This document shows positions 42,249 through 50,611 of a stretch of 64,000 nucleotides of DNA, in pieces. Position numbers and translations under genes: made by a program. Position 1 is the first letter of the stretch. Every line of letters begins with the position of its first letter. Under the pieces are notes generated by a model. The model saw only the letters and a list, made by a program, of their open reading frames with translations. It did not search any database and had not been told where the DNA came from. The stretch is from an uncultured Clostridia bacterium (GTDB lineage: Bacteria > Bacillota > Clostridia > Christensenellales > Borkfalkiaceae): contig CALVTT010000001.1 of NCBI GenBank assembly GCA_944363045.1, positions 1-64,000 of the forward strand, given 5' to 3'.

Positions 42249-43370
42249 ATGAAGATCGCATTGATCGGCTGCAGCGGCAGCATCGGCAGGCAGGTCGCCG
42301 AGGTCGTGCGGGAGCACCCCGCACACTTTTGTTTTTCCGCCCTCATCGGCGGCAGCGATAAGGAGGCGCTTGAAAAGCTGTGCGCCGAGTTTTGCCCCGC
42401 CTTTGCGGGCCTTGCCGAGGGGGGAGAAGCAGAGCTCCCCGTAGGCACCCGCCTTCTGCAGGGAGCGGAAATTTTAGAGCACGCCTTTGACGGCGCCGAC
42501 GTCGCCCTCATCGCGGCGGGCGGCTTTGCGGGGCTTTCCTATACGCTGCGGGCGGCGGAGCTCGGCCTGAAAGTTGCCCTTGCCAACAAGGAATCGCTCG
42601 TCTGCGGCGGCGAGCTCGTCACTTCCGCCGTCAAAAAGAGCGGCTCTGACCTCGTGCCCGTGGACAGCGAGCATTCGGCGCTCTTTCAGGCGCTCTCCTT
42701 CCGCCGCGACGCGCCCTTTTCTAAGCTCATTTTAACGGCGAGCGGCGGACCCTTCTTCCGCCTGACGAAAGAAGAACTCAAAAGCGTGACCGCAAGGGAC
42801 GCGCTCCGTCACCCCACCTGGAAGATGGGCCCCAAGATCACCATCGACAGCGCCACCCTCCTCAACAAGGGGTACGAGGTCATCGAGGCGCGCTGGCTTT
42901 ACAACGCGCCCTTTGAAAACATCGAGGCGGTCGTGCATCCCGAGAGCATCGTGCATTCCCTCGTCTCCTTTGAGGACGGCGCGATGATGGCGCAGCTCGG
43001 TTATCCCGATATGAAGCTGCCCATCCAGCTGGCGCTCACCTATCCCGAGCGGCTGCCCTGCGTCAAAGAGCTCGACCTCGTCTCCCTCGGCGCGCTGCAC
43101 TTTTACGCCCTCCCCAAAGAGAAATTTCCCTGCTATTCGCTCGCCCTCGCGGCGGGGGAGGCGGGCGGCACCGCGCCCACCGTGCTCAACGCGGCGGCGG
43201 AAGTCGCCGTCCACGCCTTCTTAAAGGAGGAGATCTCCTTCCTTCGCATCGCAGATACGATCGAGGCAGCGCTCTCCGCTCTCCCGCGCGAGGACGTTGC
43301 CTCCTTCGGGCAGCTCCGCGAGACGGACGCCCGCGCCCGCCGCTCTGCCCGCAATTTTATCTATGACTGA
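42249..43370 (+). CDS. dxr: 1-deoxy-D-xylulose 5-phosphate reductoisomerase
   Basis: 373 residues, second enzyme of the MEP isoprenoid pathway (NADPH-dependent, makes MEP). N-terminal IALIGCSGSIGRQ nucleotide motif, LANKESLVCGG, PVDSEHSALFQ, ASGGPFFR and the metal-site EVIEARWLYN, VHPESIVHSLV. Its presence shows that isoprenoids come from the MEP route and feed uppS. Overlaps rseP by 8 bp. Confidence 0.96.
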   Translation: MKIALIGCSGSIGRQVAEVVREHPAHFCFSALIGGSDKEALEKLCAEFCPAFAGLAEGGEAELPVGTRLLQGAEILEHAFDGADVALIAAGGFAGLSYTLRAAELGLKVALANKESLVCGGELVTSAVKKSGSDLVPVDSEHSALFQALSFRRDAPFSKLILTASGGPFFRLTKEELKSVTARDALRHPTWKMGPKITIDSATLLNKGYEVIEARWLYNAPFENIEAVVHPESIVHSLVSFEDGAMMAQLGYPDMKLPIQLALTYPERLPCVKELDLVSLGALHFYALPKEKFPCYSLALAAGEAGGTAPTVLNAAAEVAVHAFLKEEISFLRIADTIEAALSALPREDVASFGQLRETDARARRSARNFIYD

Positions 43371-44631
43371 ACTTCTCGCTTTTGATTGGGGCACGGTGGG
43401 TTCCGTGCTCCTTGCCATCCTCATCCTGCTTGCGATGATCACCGTGCACGAGTTCGGGCACTACATCGTCGGCAAGCTCCTCCGTTTCCGTATCAACGAG
43501 TTCTCCATCGGCTTCGGTCCCGCCCTCATCAAGCGGCGCAGCAAGCGGACGGGGGAGCTCTTTTCCGTGCGCCTCATCCCCCTCGGCGGCTACTGCGCCT
43601 TTGACGGCGAGGACGGCCTCGACGAGGAGACCGCCCTCCAAGACCCGCCCGAAGAGGCCTTTGAGGAGTTCAAAGAGCCGCAAACGCCCGCTTCTTTGCA
43701 GGGCGCCGGGGGCGAGCCCTCCGAGGCGGAGCGGCTCATCCGGGGCTCCTCGACGGCCGTACAGCCCCGGGGGGAGCCCTTCACCAAGCGGCCGCCGTGG
43801 GCGCGCATCCTCGTGCTGATCGCGGGCGCGCTCATGAACTACATCTTTGCGGTCGTCCTCATCCTCATCGAATTTTTCGCCTGCGGGCAGACGCTCATCG
43901 CCGTCTACGAAGCCGCCCCCGCCGAAGGGGAGTACGCCGCCTATTCTCTCCACGATCAGGACATCATTTTAGAGGCGGACGGGCGGGGCGTGTACCTTAC
44001 GACCGACCTTCTTGCGGCGCTCCACGGCAAAGAGCAGGGCGATCTCGTGCCCTTCACCGTCTCGCGCGTCGTCGAGTGGGCGGAGGAAGGCGTCGCCGCA
44101 CGGCGGGAGCAGATGCAGATCACCGTCATGCTGCGCGCGGACGTGGGGGACGCGTCGAGCGCGGATGCCGGCGTCCTATGGCGTGCCATCGGCGCGGCGC
44201 AGGACGAGGAGGGGAACTTCCTGATGGCGAACGCCGTCTCCAAGTTCGGCTTTTTCGAGACCGTGGGTCGCTCCTTCGCCTATTCCTTCAAGATCGCGGG
44301 CTCCATTTTCCGCGTCCTCGGCGAGCTTTTGACGGGCAGGCTGGGGCTCGACGCCTTCGGCGGGCCGGTGACGACCATCTCCATGACGGCGCAGCTCGCC
44401 TCGATGGGCTTTAAGTACTTTTTAGAGATCGCGGGCTACATCGGCGTCAATCTCGCCGTCTTCAACCTCCTGCCCATTCCCGCCCTCGACGGCAGCAAGG
44501 TGGTCTTTACCGCCATCGAATGGGTGCGCGGCAAGCCCATCTCCCGCAGAGTGGAGGCGGTCATCCACGCCGTGGGCTTTGTGCTCATCTTGGGCTTTGC
44601 GGTGCTTGTCGATATTTTACAATTTGTATAA
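43363..44631 (+). CDS. rseP: Site-2 zinc metalloprotease RseP (RasP)
   Basis: 422 residues, membrane protease of regulated intramembrane proteolysis. HEFGH (29-33) in the first membrane helix and LLPIPALDGSK near 384 form the zinc site; a PDZ-like region lies between. An unusual acidic, disordered insertion of about 60 residues (from DGEDGLDEETALQDP to STAVQPRGEPF) separates the first helix region from the second helix. Starts inside the end of dxr. Confidence 0.93.
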   Translation: MTELLAFDWGTVGSVLLAILILLAMITVHEFGHYIVGKLLRFRINEFSIGFGPALIKRRSKRTGELFSVRLIPLGGYCAFDGEDGLDEETALQDPPEEAFEEFKEPQTPASLQGAGGEPSEAERLIRGSSTAVQPRGEPFTKRPPWARILVLIAGALMNYIFAVVLILIEFFACGQTLIAVYEAAPAEGEYAAYSLHDQDIILEADGRGVYLTTDLLAALHGKEQGDLVPFTVSRVVEWAEEGVAARREQMQITVMLRADVGDASSADAGVLWRAIGAAQDEEGNFLMANAVSKFGFFETVGRSFAYSFKIAGSIFRVLGELLTGRLGLDAFGGPVTTISMTAQLASMGFKYFLEIAGYIGVNLAVFNLLPIPALDGSKVVFTAIEWVRGKPISRRVEAVIHAVGFVLILGFAVLVDILQFV

Positions 44632-44636
44632 AACGG

Positions 44637-44675
44637 GGCGCGCCCGCGGACTTTCGTCCGCGGGCGCGCCTTATC
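44637..44675. terminator. Hairpin ending the rpsB-rseP cluster
   Basis: A perfect 15-bp stem GGCGCGCCCGCGGAC (44637-44651) with its complement (44656-44670), followed by TTATCTT. Convergent thiT ends just beyond. Confidence 0.7.
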
Positions 44676-44702
44676 TTGATCGCAATATCGGGAGTTATTT
44701 CG

Positions 44703-45860
44703 TTATGCCTGCGGCTGTGCGCTCCCCGCCTGTTCTGCGGGCGCGGGCTCGGCGGCGGGCTTTACGGTGTTGAAGCGCCTCATCTGCTTGACGAACGCCC
44801 TAGAGCTGAAGAGGATGACTGCCGCCACGATGGCGATGGCGATATCGGGCAGCACATAGCCCGCCTGATAGGTGAGGCTGTACAGCCACACGGGCTGACC
44901 CTCGGGCGCCCACATACCGAAGGCGAACATACCCGAGAGGAAGTGCATCACGAAGCGCGAAAGGCCTGCAACGACGCCGCCGAGCGCGATCTGCACCTGC
45001 GGCACCTTATCGAGCGCCTTGACCTTCGCAAAGCAGCCCGCAAGGCCGATGCACATGAAGGCGAGGGGATAGTCGAGGAGGAACTGTGCGGGGTGCAGGA
45101 TGTAGGGATCCTGGAACGCCTGCAGAATGCCGTAGATGAACCCTGCAAACACGCCCTTCCTGGTGCCGAACATATAGGAGTAGATCATGAGGGGCACGAG
45201 GGAAGCGATGGTGATGGAGCCGCCCTGGGGCATCTTGACGATGCGAAGATAGGAGAGGGCAAAGCTCATGGCGATGCAGACGGCGGCGTACGAGATGGCC
45301 TTGGTGTCGAAGCCCTTCTTGTCGCCCTTCCCCGTGAGGAAGGTGGCGGCGAGCACGGCGACGATGGCGACGGCTGCCGAAATGTAGAGCGCGACGGACT
45401 CGACATCGTCGTTGGTGGTGCCGTTCATGTCGGCGGCATCGCCCGACTCATAGTAGATGCCCATGCAGACGAGGGAGGCAACGAACGCCGCCCCGATGAG
45501 CACGCCCGAGATCGCATACGTCACGGCGCAGCGCTTGACAAAGAGCAGCACCGCGCTCACGGCGATCGCTCCGATGAGGGAGACGAGGGGCGCAAACAGG
45601 GTGAGGGTGATGCCGTCCTCGAGGAAGGTGAAGGTGAGCAGCGTGATGCCCACGGCGCACGCATAGACGACGAAGAAGATGAGGCTCGCTTTGAGGAAGG
45701 GCGCCCTCATTTCGCCGCGGATGAGGAGCACGCAGACGAGGAAGATAAGCGCCAAGGCGATGGTCGCCCAGAAGCAGATGCCGCGCGCGATGTTCATGGG
45801 CGAATCGAAGAGGATGGGGTACCATTCTGCGGGATCCGCCAAAAGGGAGTTGAGTAACAT
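44703..45860 (-). CDS. thiT: Thiamine ECF transporter substrate-binding protein ThiT, extended
   Basis: 385 residues, about twice the usual 190. Residues from about 193 on match ThiT, the membrane S-component that binds thiamine and docks on the ECF energizing module (AVCIAMSFALSYLRIVKMPQGGSITIASLVPL, YGILQAFQDPYILHPAQFLLDYPLAF, Trp/Tyr-rich loop). The first 190 residues form about six extra membrane helices that I cannot assign. The start ATG at 45860 follows GGAGG and lies after a TPP riboswitch with terminator, confirming the substrate. ECF A and T subunits are not in the window. Confidence 0.88.
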   Translation of the reverse strand: MLLNSLLADPAEWYPILFDSPMNIARGICFWATIALALIFLVCVLLIRGEMRAPFLKASLIFFVVYACAVGITLLTFTFLEDGITLTLFAPLVSLIGAIAVSAVLLFVKRCAVTYAISGVLIGAAFVASLVCMGIYYESGDAADMNGTTNDDVESVALYISAAVAIVAVLAATFLTGKGDKKGFDTKAISYAAVCIAMSFALSYLRIVKMPQGGSITIASLVPLMIYSYMFGTRKGVFAGFIYGILQAFQDPYILHPAQFLLDYPLAFMCIGLAGCFAKVKALDKVPQVQIALGGVVAGLSRFVMHFLSGMFAFGMWAPEGQPVWLYSLTYQAGYVLPDIAIAIVAAVILFSSRAFVKQMRRFNTVKPAAEPAPAEQAGSAQPQA

Positions 45861-45894
45861 AAAAAAACCTCCATAATTTTTTGAGTTACCCGCC

Positions 45895-45911
45895 TCGATG
45901 GGAGACCCATC
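45895..45911 (-). other. Small hairpin between riboswitch terminator and thiT start
   Basis: CGATGGG/CCCATCG with a short loop, lying just before the ribosome binding site of thiT. It may stabilise the mRNA or take part in the switch; this is inference. Confidence 0.5.
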
Positions 45912-45915
45912 GGAT

Positions 45916-45942
45916 AAAAAAACGCCCGCAAAAGCGCGGGCG
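45916..45942 (-). terminator. Terminator of the TPP riboswitch
   Basis: On the reverse strand CGCCCGC, a GCTTTT loop and GCGGGCG are followed by seven U residues. It lies directly downstream of the aptamer and upstream of thiT, the usual off-switch. Confidence 0.88.
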
Positions 45943-45954
45943 GAACTTTTACCT

Positions 45955-46036
45955 TGAAATCCTGTCTTTCGTCCAAGCATTACCTTGCCCGATTCAAGTG
46001 GTATCATCTCAGCTTGTTACAGCACCCACGACGGAT
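45955..46036 (-). ncRNA. TPP (thiamine pyrophosphate) riboswitch
   Basis: The reverse strand carries GGGTGC, GCTGAGAT (thi-box), the ACTTGAATC segment and GGTAATGC, in the order and spacing of the TPP aptamer, closed by a short outer helix (TCGT with ACGA). High TPP should favour the terminator at 45916-45942 and shut off thiT. Confidence 0.93.
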
Positions 46037-46053
46037 AATTCATTTGTGCTCTC

Positions 46054-46082
46054 ATTATAGGGCATCGCCGCGCGGATGTCAA
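46054..46082 (-). promoter_or_regulatory. Perfect consensus promoter of thiT
   Basis: Reverse strand TTGACA (46082-46077), 17 nt, TATAAT (46059-46054). The predicted start lies about ten bases before the aptamer. Confidence 0.9.
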
Positions 46083-46111
46083 GGATTTTCGCGGTTTTTT
46101 GCCGCTTCCGA

Positions 46112-46140
46112 TTGTATTTTGTCTGTACTTATGCTATAAT
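46112..46140 (+). promoter_or_regulatory. Promoter of the YfbR-like gene
   Basis: TTGTAT (46112-46117), 17 nt, TATAAT (46135-46140). It is back-to-back with the thiT promoter. Confidence 0.75.
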
Positions 46141-46142
46141 GG

Positions 46143-46166
46143 CTCCTGCGCGCAAGTGCGCAGGAG
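46143..46166 (+). promoter_or_regulatory. Inverted repeat covering the ribosome binding site of the YfbR-like gene
   Basis: CTCCTGCGC (46143-46151) and GCGCAGGAG (46158-46166) form a perfect 9-bp stem whose 3' arm holds the AGGAG Shine-Dalgarno. The predicted transcription start (about 46147) would trim the 5' arm, so it could be an operator as well as an RNA hairpin. Confidence 0.5.
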
Positions 46167-46174
46167 AACACGCA

Positions 46175-46756
46175 ATGGAATATTTTTACGCCTATTTAGA
46201 CCGCATGAAGTTCATCAAGCGCTGGCAGCTCATGCGCTCGGTGCGCGAGGAGAACATCATGGAGCACTCGCACTCGGTGGCGGTCTTAACGCACGCCCTC
46301 GTTTCCATCGAAAACGGCGTCTTCGGCGGGCATATCGACGCGGAAAAAGCCGTCCTTTACGCCCTCTACCATGAGGTGAGCGAGGTGATGACGGGCGATA
46401 TGCCCACCCCCGTCAAGTACTTCAACAAGAGCATCCACGGGGAATACGAAAAGCTCGAACAGCTCGCCGTGGAAAAGATCGCAGATACCCTCCCGCCCGA
46501 GCTCAAAGAAGAACTCTACCCTTATTTGCAGGCGGACAAGCATTCGGATGAGTACCGCTTTGTCAAGGCCGCCGATAAGCTCTCCGCCTACATCAAGTGT
46601 TTGGAGGAGCTGCGCTCGGGCAACCGCGAGTTCGCCCAAGCCGAGCGCACCATTCTGGCATCGCTCGAGCACATGGAGCTTCGCGCCGTCAACTATTTTA
46701 TCGAACACTTCATCCCCGCCTTCTCGCTCTCTCTGGACGAGCTCGAAGGGCTTTGA
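46175..46756 (+). CDS. YfbR-like 5'-deoxynucleotidase, HD superfamily
   Basis: 193 residues similar to E. coli YfbR, which dephosphorylates deoxynucleoside 5'-monophosphates. RWQLMRSVREENIMEHSHSVAVL, LYHEVSEVMTGDMPTPVKYFN and VKAADKLSAYIKCLEEL match the family. The HD doublet reads HE here (YHEVSE), a substitution of a metal-binding Asp by Glu that probably keeps metal binding but is worth noting. Single-gene unit ending at a bidirectional terminator. Confidence 0.88.
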   Translation: MEYFYAYLDRMKFIKRWQLMRSVREENIMEHSHSVAVLTHALVSIENGVFGGHIDAEKAVLYALYHEVSEVMTGDMPTPVKYFNKSIHGEYEKLEQLAVEKIADTLPPELKEELYPYLQADKHSDEYRFVKAADKLSAYIKCLEELRSGNREFAQAERTILASLEHMELRAVNYFIEHFIPAFSLSLDELEGL

Positions 46757-46778
46757 GCGCTCTTTTCGCGCCAAACGG

Positions 46779-46814
46779 AAAAAAGGCTCCGTGTTCCTTC
46801 ACGGAGCCTTTTTT
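46779..46814. terminator. Bidirectional terminator between YfbR-like and GNAT genes
   Basis: AAAAAAGGCTCCGTG and its complement with a six-base loop; A and T tracts on both sides serve both strands. The stop codon of the reverse GNAT gene lies inside it. Confidence 0.92.
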
Positions 46815-47251
46815 ATCACAAAGTTGATAAGAGTTACCCCGCACCGCACAACTTCCTGCCGCCTTTCCACGCGGTAGCCGCGCCGTTCGAAGAAGGGGCG
46901 GGCGGTGAGGGAGGCGTGCGTTGTGAACTGTGCGGCGGGGCATGCCCTTTCCAGCGCTTCCAAGAGGGCGGAGGCAATGCCGCGCCGCGTGTGCGCGGGA
47001 TGGACGTAGAGGCGGTCTAAATAACCGTCCTCCGTCATGTCGGCAAAGCCGAGGAGGACGCCGTCCTCTTCGGCGACGAGCGTATGATGGGCGCGGAGGG
47101 AAGCATCCCACGCCCCTTCGTCGATGCGCCCCGTTGCCCAGGCGTCGAGCTGCTCCTGCGTATAATCGCCGCGGCAGAGTGTGTGCACGCTCTCAAAAAA
47201 GAGGGCGGCGATGGCGGCGAGGTCTTCCGTTTGGTAGGGGCGCAGGGTCAT
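46799..47251 (-). CDS. GNAT family N-acetyltransferase
   Basis: 150 residues with a GNAT fold: MTLRPYQTEDLAAIAALFF, LVAEEDGVLLGFADM, LDRLYVHPAHTRRGIASALLEALE (acetyl-CoA loop RRGIAS) and ARPFFERRGYRVE. Substrate is unknown. It overlaps the end of mnmG by four bases and is the last gene of the dnaA-mnmG-GNAT unit. Confidence 0.88.
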   Translation of the reverse strand: MTLRPYQTEDLAAIAALFFESVHTLCRGDYTQEQLDAWATGRIDEGAWDASLRAHHTLVAEEDGVLLGFADMTEDGYLDRLYVHPAHTRRGIASALLEALERACPAAQFTTHASLTARPFFERRGYRVERRQEVVRCGVTLINFVIKKAP

Positions 47252-49116
47252 TTGTGCTCTTTTAGGGTGAGATACACCATGAGGACGGCGATGTCGGCGG
47301 GGTTGACGCCCGAGATGCGCTCCGCCTGCCCTAAATTGAGGGGGCGGATGCGGGCGAGCTTTTCGCGCGCTTCGAGGCGCAGCCCGTCGATGCGTTCATA
47401 GTCGATGTCGGGCGGCAGCGGCTTTTCCTCCATCTTCTTTGCCTTTTCGCGCTCGCGCTCGCTCGTCTTCAAGTACCCCTCGTAGCGCACTTCCGTCTCG
47501 GCGGAGAGGAGGATGTCGTTGGGCACCCCCTCGAAGAGGTCAAATTCGCGCTTTATTTCCGCGATGGGGATATTGCGGCGCAGAAGGTCTGCATAGGTGA
47601 CGCCGTTCGTGAAGTGATCGCCGTGCGCTTCCAAGAGGGCGGCTGCCCGCTTGTTGTCGGCGCGCGTGTTGAGGAGGGAGAGCACCTCCTCGCGCATTGC
47701 TTTGCGCTCTAAAAAGCGCTGCCATCTTTCGTCCGTCACGAGCCCGCACTGCCGCCCGAGCGGGGTGAGGCGCACGTCCGCGTTGTCCTGCCGCAACAGC
47801 AGGCGGAATTCGGCGCGCGAGGTCATCATGCGGTAGGGCTCGTCCGTGCCCTTCGTGACGAGGTCGTCGATGAGCACGCCGATATACGCCTGGTCGCGCC
47901 GCAAAATGAGGGGCGGCAGCCCGCGCAGCTTCAAAGAGGCGTTGAGCCCCGCCACAAGCCCCTGCGCCGCCGCTTCCTCATAGCCGCTCGTGCCGTTGAT
48001 CTGCCCCGCGGTGTAAAGGCCTTCCACCTTCTTGAATTCAAGGGTGGGCAGCACGTCGAGGGTGTCGATGCAGTCATATTCGATGGCATAGGCGTAGCGC
48101 ACGATCTCGCAGTGCTCAAGGCCCTTCACCGTGCGGTACATCTCCTTTTGCAGGTCGTGAGGGAGGGAGGTCGAAAGCCCCTGCACATACACCTCGGTGG
48201 TGTCTGCGCCCTCGGGCTCCAAAAAGAGTTGGTGGCGCTCCTTATCGGCAAAGCGCACGACCTTCGTCTCGATGGAGGGGCAGTAGCGGGGACCCGTCGA
48301 AGAGATGGTGCCGTTATAGAGGGGCGCGCGGTCGAGATTGTTTAAGATGAGCTCGTGCGTCCTTTGGTTGGTGTAGGTGAGGTAGCAGACTTCCTGGCAG
48401 TCTGCGGGCGGCACGCCGTCGTTCAAAAAGGAGAAGGGGAACACTTCTTCGCCCGGCTGTACGGTGAGGGCGGAGGTGTCCACCGTGCGGCCGTCGAGGC
48501 GGGCGGGGGTGCCCGTCTTGAAACGGCGCACCGAATAGCCGAGCTCCATGAGGCTTTGGGTGAGGAGGGTAGCGGGGGCGAATCCGTTGGGGCCGCTCTC
48601 TTTGACGACTTCCCCCGTGATGGTGCGGGCATTGAGGTAGACGCCCGTCGCAATGACGGCGGCACGGCAGGAAAAGACGCCGCCGTAGTGGGTGACGACG
48701 CCCGAAACTTTCCCGTTCTCGGTGAGGATGCGCGCCGCCTCGCCCTGCACGATGCGCAAATTTTTCGTGTGCTCCAAAACGCGCTTCATCTCGCGGTGGT
48801 AGGCGTTCTTGTCCGTCTGGGCGCGGAGGGACTGCACTGCCGCCCCCTTGCCCGTGTTGAGCATACGGTATTGCAGCGCCGTGAGGTCGGCGACAATGCC
48901 CATCTCCCCGCCCAAAGCGTCTATTTCGCGCACCAAATGCCCCTTCGCCGTGCCGCCGACGGAGGGGTTGCAGGGGAGAAAGCCGATGCTGTCTAAATTG
49001 AGTGTCAAAAGGACGGTCTTCTGCCCCGTTCTGGCGAGGGCGAGGGCGGCTTCCGTGCCCGCGTGCCCCGCGCCGATGATGACGGCGTCGTACGTCCCTT
49101 CCGAAAATTCCTGCAT
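47248..49116 (-). CDS. mnmG: tRNA uridine 5-carboxymethylaminomethyl modification enzyme MnmG (GidA)
   Basis: 622 residues, FAD enzyme that with MnmE modifies wobble uridine 34. N-terminal FAD motif IIGAGHAGTEAALALARTG (G15-x-G-x-x-G20), CNPSVGGTAKGHLVREIDALGGEMG and ATGVYLNARTITGE are diagnostic, as is the C-terminal IPPDIDYERIDGL-like segment (LPPDIDYERIDGLRLEAREKL). Three bases downstream of dnaA on the same strand, matching the frequent location of gidA near dnaA; mnmE is not in the window. Confidence 0.97.
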   Translation of the reverse strand: MQEFSEGTYDAVIIGAGHAGTEAALALARTGQKTVLLTLNLDSIGFLPCNPSVGGTAKGHLVREIDALGGEMGIVADLTALQYRMLNTGKGAAVQSLRAQTDKNAYHREMKRVLEHTKNLRIVQGEAARILTENGKVSGVVTHYGGVFSCRAAVIATGVYLNARTITGEVVKESGPNGFAPATLLTQSLMELGYSVRRFKTGTPARLDGRTVDTSALTVQPGEEVFPFSFLNDGVPPADCQEVCYLTYTNQRTHELILNNLDRAPLYNGTISSTGPRYCPSIETKVVRFADKERHQLFLEPEGADTTEVYVQGLSTSLPHDLQKEMYRTVKGLEHCEIVRYAYAIEYDCIDTLDVLPTLEFKKVEGLYTAGQINGTSGYEEAAAQGLVAGLNASLKLRGLPPLILRRDQAYIGVLIDDLVTKGTDEPYRMMTSRAEFRLLLRQDNADVRLTPLGRQCGLVTDERWQRFLERKAMREEVLSLLNTRADNKRAAALLEAHGDHFTNGVTYADLLRRNIPIAEIKREFDLFEGVPNDILLSAETEVRYEGYLKTSEREREKAKKMEEKPLPPDIDYERIDGLRLEAREKLARIRPLNLGQAERISGVNPADIAVLMVYLTLKEHK

Positions 49117-49119
49117 AGT

Positions 49120-50469
49120 TTACTGTTTTAAGACGGCGCTCTTGATGTCGGTGACGGCCTTTGCAACGCTGTCGTTGAGGCGCATGAGGTCGGCGATCTT
49201 GTCGCGCGCGTAGATGACGGTGGAGTGATCTCTCCCGCCCATCACTTTGCCGATGGAAATGAGGGGCACGGAGAGCATATCGCACATCAAATAGATGCAG
49301 ATCTGGCGGGCGCGGACGAGGTCCTGCCGCTTGCTCTTGCCCGTGATGTCGCTCTCCTTTAAGGAGAAGTAGTGGGAAGCGGCGCGCAGGATGCTCTCGG
49401 GCGTCACTTCCTCCTGCGCGTCGCCCTCGACCACGCTCTCCTGGAGAGCGAGCGAGGCGAGCTTCAAGGTGATGGGCTCCTCGTGCAGCTTGCTCGCGAA
49501 GATGACGGTGTTGAGCCGCCCTTCGAGAGTGCGCACGTTGTTGTCGGTATTCCTCACGAGGAAGGAGAGCACGTCGTCGGGGATGACATACTTTTTTTCG
49601 AGCGCCTTGCGCTTTAAGATGGCGATCTTCATTTCGAGGTCGGGCGGCTGGATGTCGGCGATGAGCCCGCCCTCGAAGCGGGTCCTAAGGCGCTCCTCGA
49701 GCGTCGTCAGCTCCTTTGCCGGGCAGTCGGAGGAGATGACGATCTGCTTGTGCTGGGAGAAAAGCTCGTTGAAGGTGTGGAAGAATGCCTCCTGCACGCC
49801 GTGCTTGTTCGCCCAGAATTGGATGTCGTCGATGATGAGCACGTCCACGTTGCGGTAGCGGTTGCGGAAGCGCGTCTCACTGTCCCGCCCCGCGCCGCGC
49901 TTTGAGTACATGCTGTCCACATATTCGTTGAGGAACTTCTCGCTCGTGGTGTAGATGACGTGGAGGGAGGGCTTCTTTTCGGCGATCTCGTTGGCGATCG
50001 CCTGCATGAGGTGGGTCTTGCCGAGCCCCGTGCCGCCGTAAATATAGAGGGGATTGAAGTTTTCGCCCGGGGCCTCCGCCACCGACTTGGCGGCGGCATA
50101 GACGAACTTGTTGGAAGGCCCCACCACGAAGGAATCGAAGGTGAAGCGCTTGTCCAAAGTGACGGTCGTCTCTTCGAGGGCGTCGGGCATCTCGGTGAGG
50201 GTGTACGTCTCGCTGCCGTCGACGACGATGATGAAGTCGGAAAGCCCCGTTTCGGAAGTCTTGACGGCCTCGCGCAGTTTTTCGGCATGGCTCGTCGTGA
50301 TGACGTTCGCCGTAAGGTCGGTCTCCGCCTGCAATACGATCTTGCGGTTGACGATGTCCTGCGGGACGAGCGGTTCGATGAACGTGCTGAAGGAGATGGG
50401 CGTAAATACCTTTCTTGCCCGCTCCTTGATCTGGTCCCACATCACTTCCAACTGAGTATATTCCGCCAT
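49120..50469 (-). CDS. dnaA: Chromosomal replication initiator DnaA
   Basis: 449 residues. Domain I (1-80), a short linker, AAA+ domain with Walker A YGGTGLGKTHL (about 144-154) and Walker B VLIIDDIQFW, sensor motifs (LTTLEERLRTRFEGGL), and the C-terminal DNA-box-binding helix-turn-helix ending MGGRDHSTVIYARDKI. Ribosome binding site AGAGG. It is divergent from recF, with no dnaN between, and heads a unit with mnmG and a GNAT gene. Confidence 0.98.
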   Translation of the reverse strand: MAEYTQLEVMWDQIKERARKVFTPISFSTFIEPLVPQDIVNRKIVLQAETDLTANVITTSHAEKLREAVKTSETGLSDFIIVVDGSETYTLTEMPDALEETTVTLDKRFTFDSFVVGPSNKFVYAAAKSVAEAPGENFNPLYIYGGTGLGKTHLMQAIANEIAEKKPSLHVIYTTSEKFLNEYVDSMYSKRGAGRDSETRFRNRYRNVDVLIIDDIQFWANKHGVQEAFFHTFNELFSQHKQIVISSDCPAKELTTLEERLRTRFEGGLIADIQPPDLEMKIAILKRKALEKKYVIPDDVLSFLVRNTDNNVRTLEGRLNTVIFASKLHEEPITLKLASLALQESVVEGDAQEEVTPESILRAASHYFSLKESDITGKSKRQDLVRARQICIYLMCDMLSVPLISIGKVMGGRDHSTVIYARDKIADLMRLNDSVAKAVTDIKSAVLKQ

Positions 50470-50611
50470 TTTATCCTCTGAAATGCTTTTCCTTTTGCCG
50501 CTGTTTTGCTATAATAGGGGGTGAAAACAGGGTAAAGCGTATTTTATTCCATTTCAATTATAATACAACTTCCGCCGAAAGAAAAGTGTTTTTCAAGAGA
50601 AAGTTCCCCTC
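50470..50611. promoter_or_regulatory. Divergent dnaA-recF intergenic region
   Basis: 142 bp, AT-rich. A TATAAT at 50510-50515 and another at 50559-50564 read forward toward recF, both without good -35 boxes. One sequence, TTATCCTCT (50471-50479), matches 7 of 9 bases of a DnaA box. There is no cluster of boxes, so I do not call an origin here. Confidence 0.45.

Noticed and set aside
50470..50611. Possible oriC between dnaA and recF
   Set aside because: Only one 7-of-9 DnaA box and no repeated boxes or clear unwinding element.
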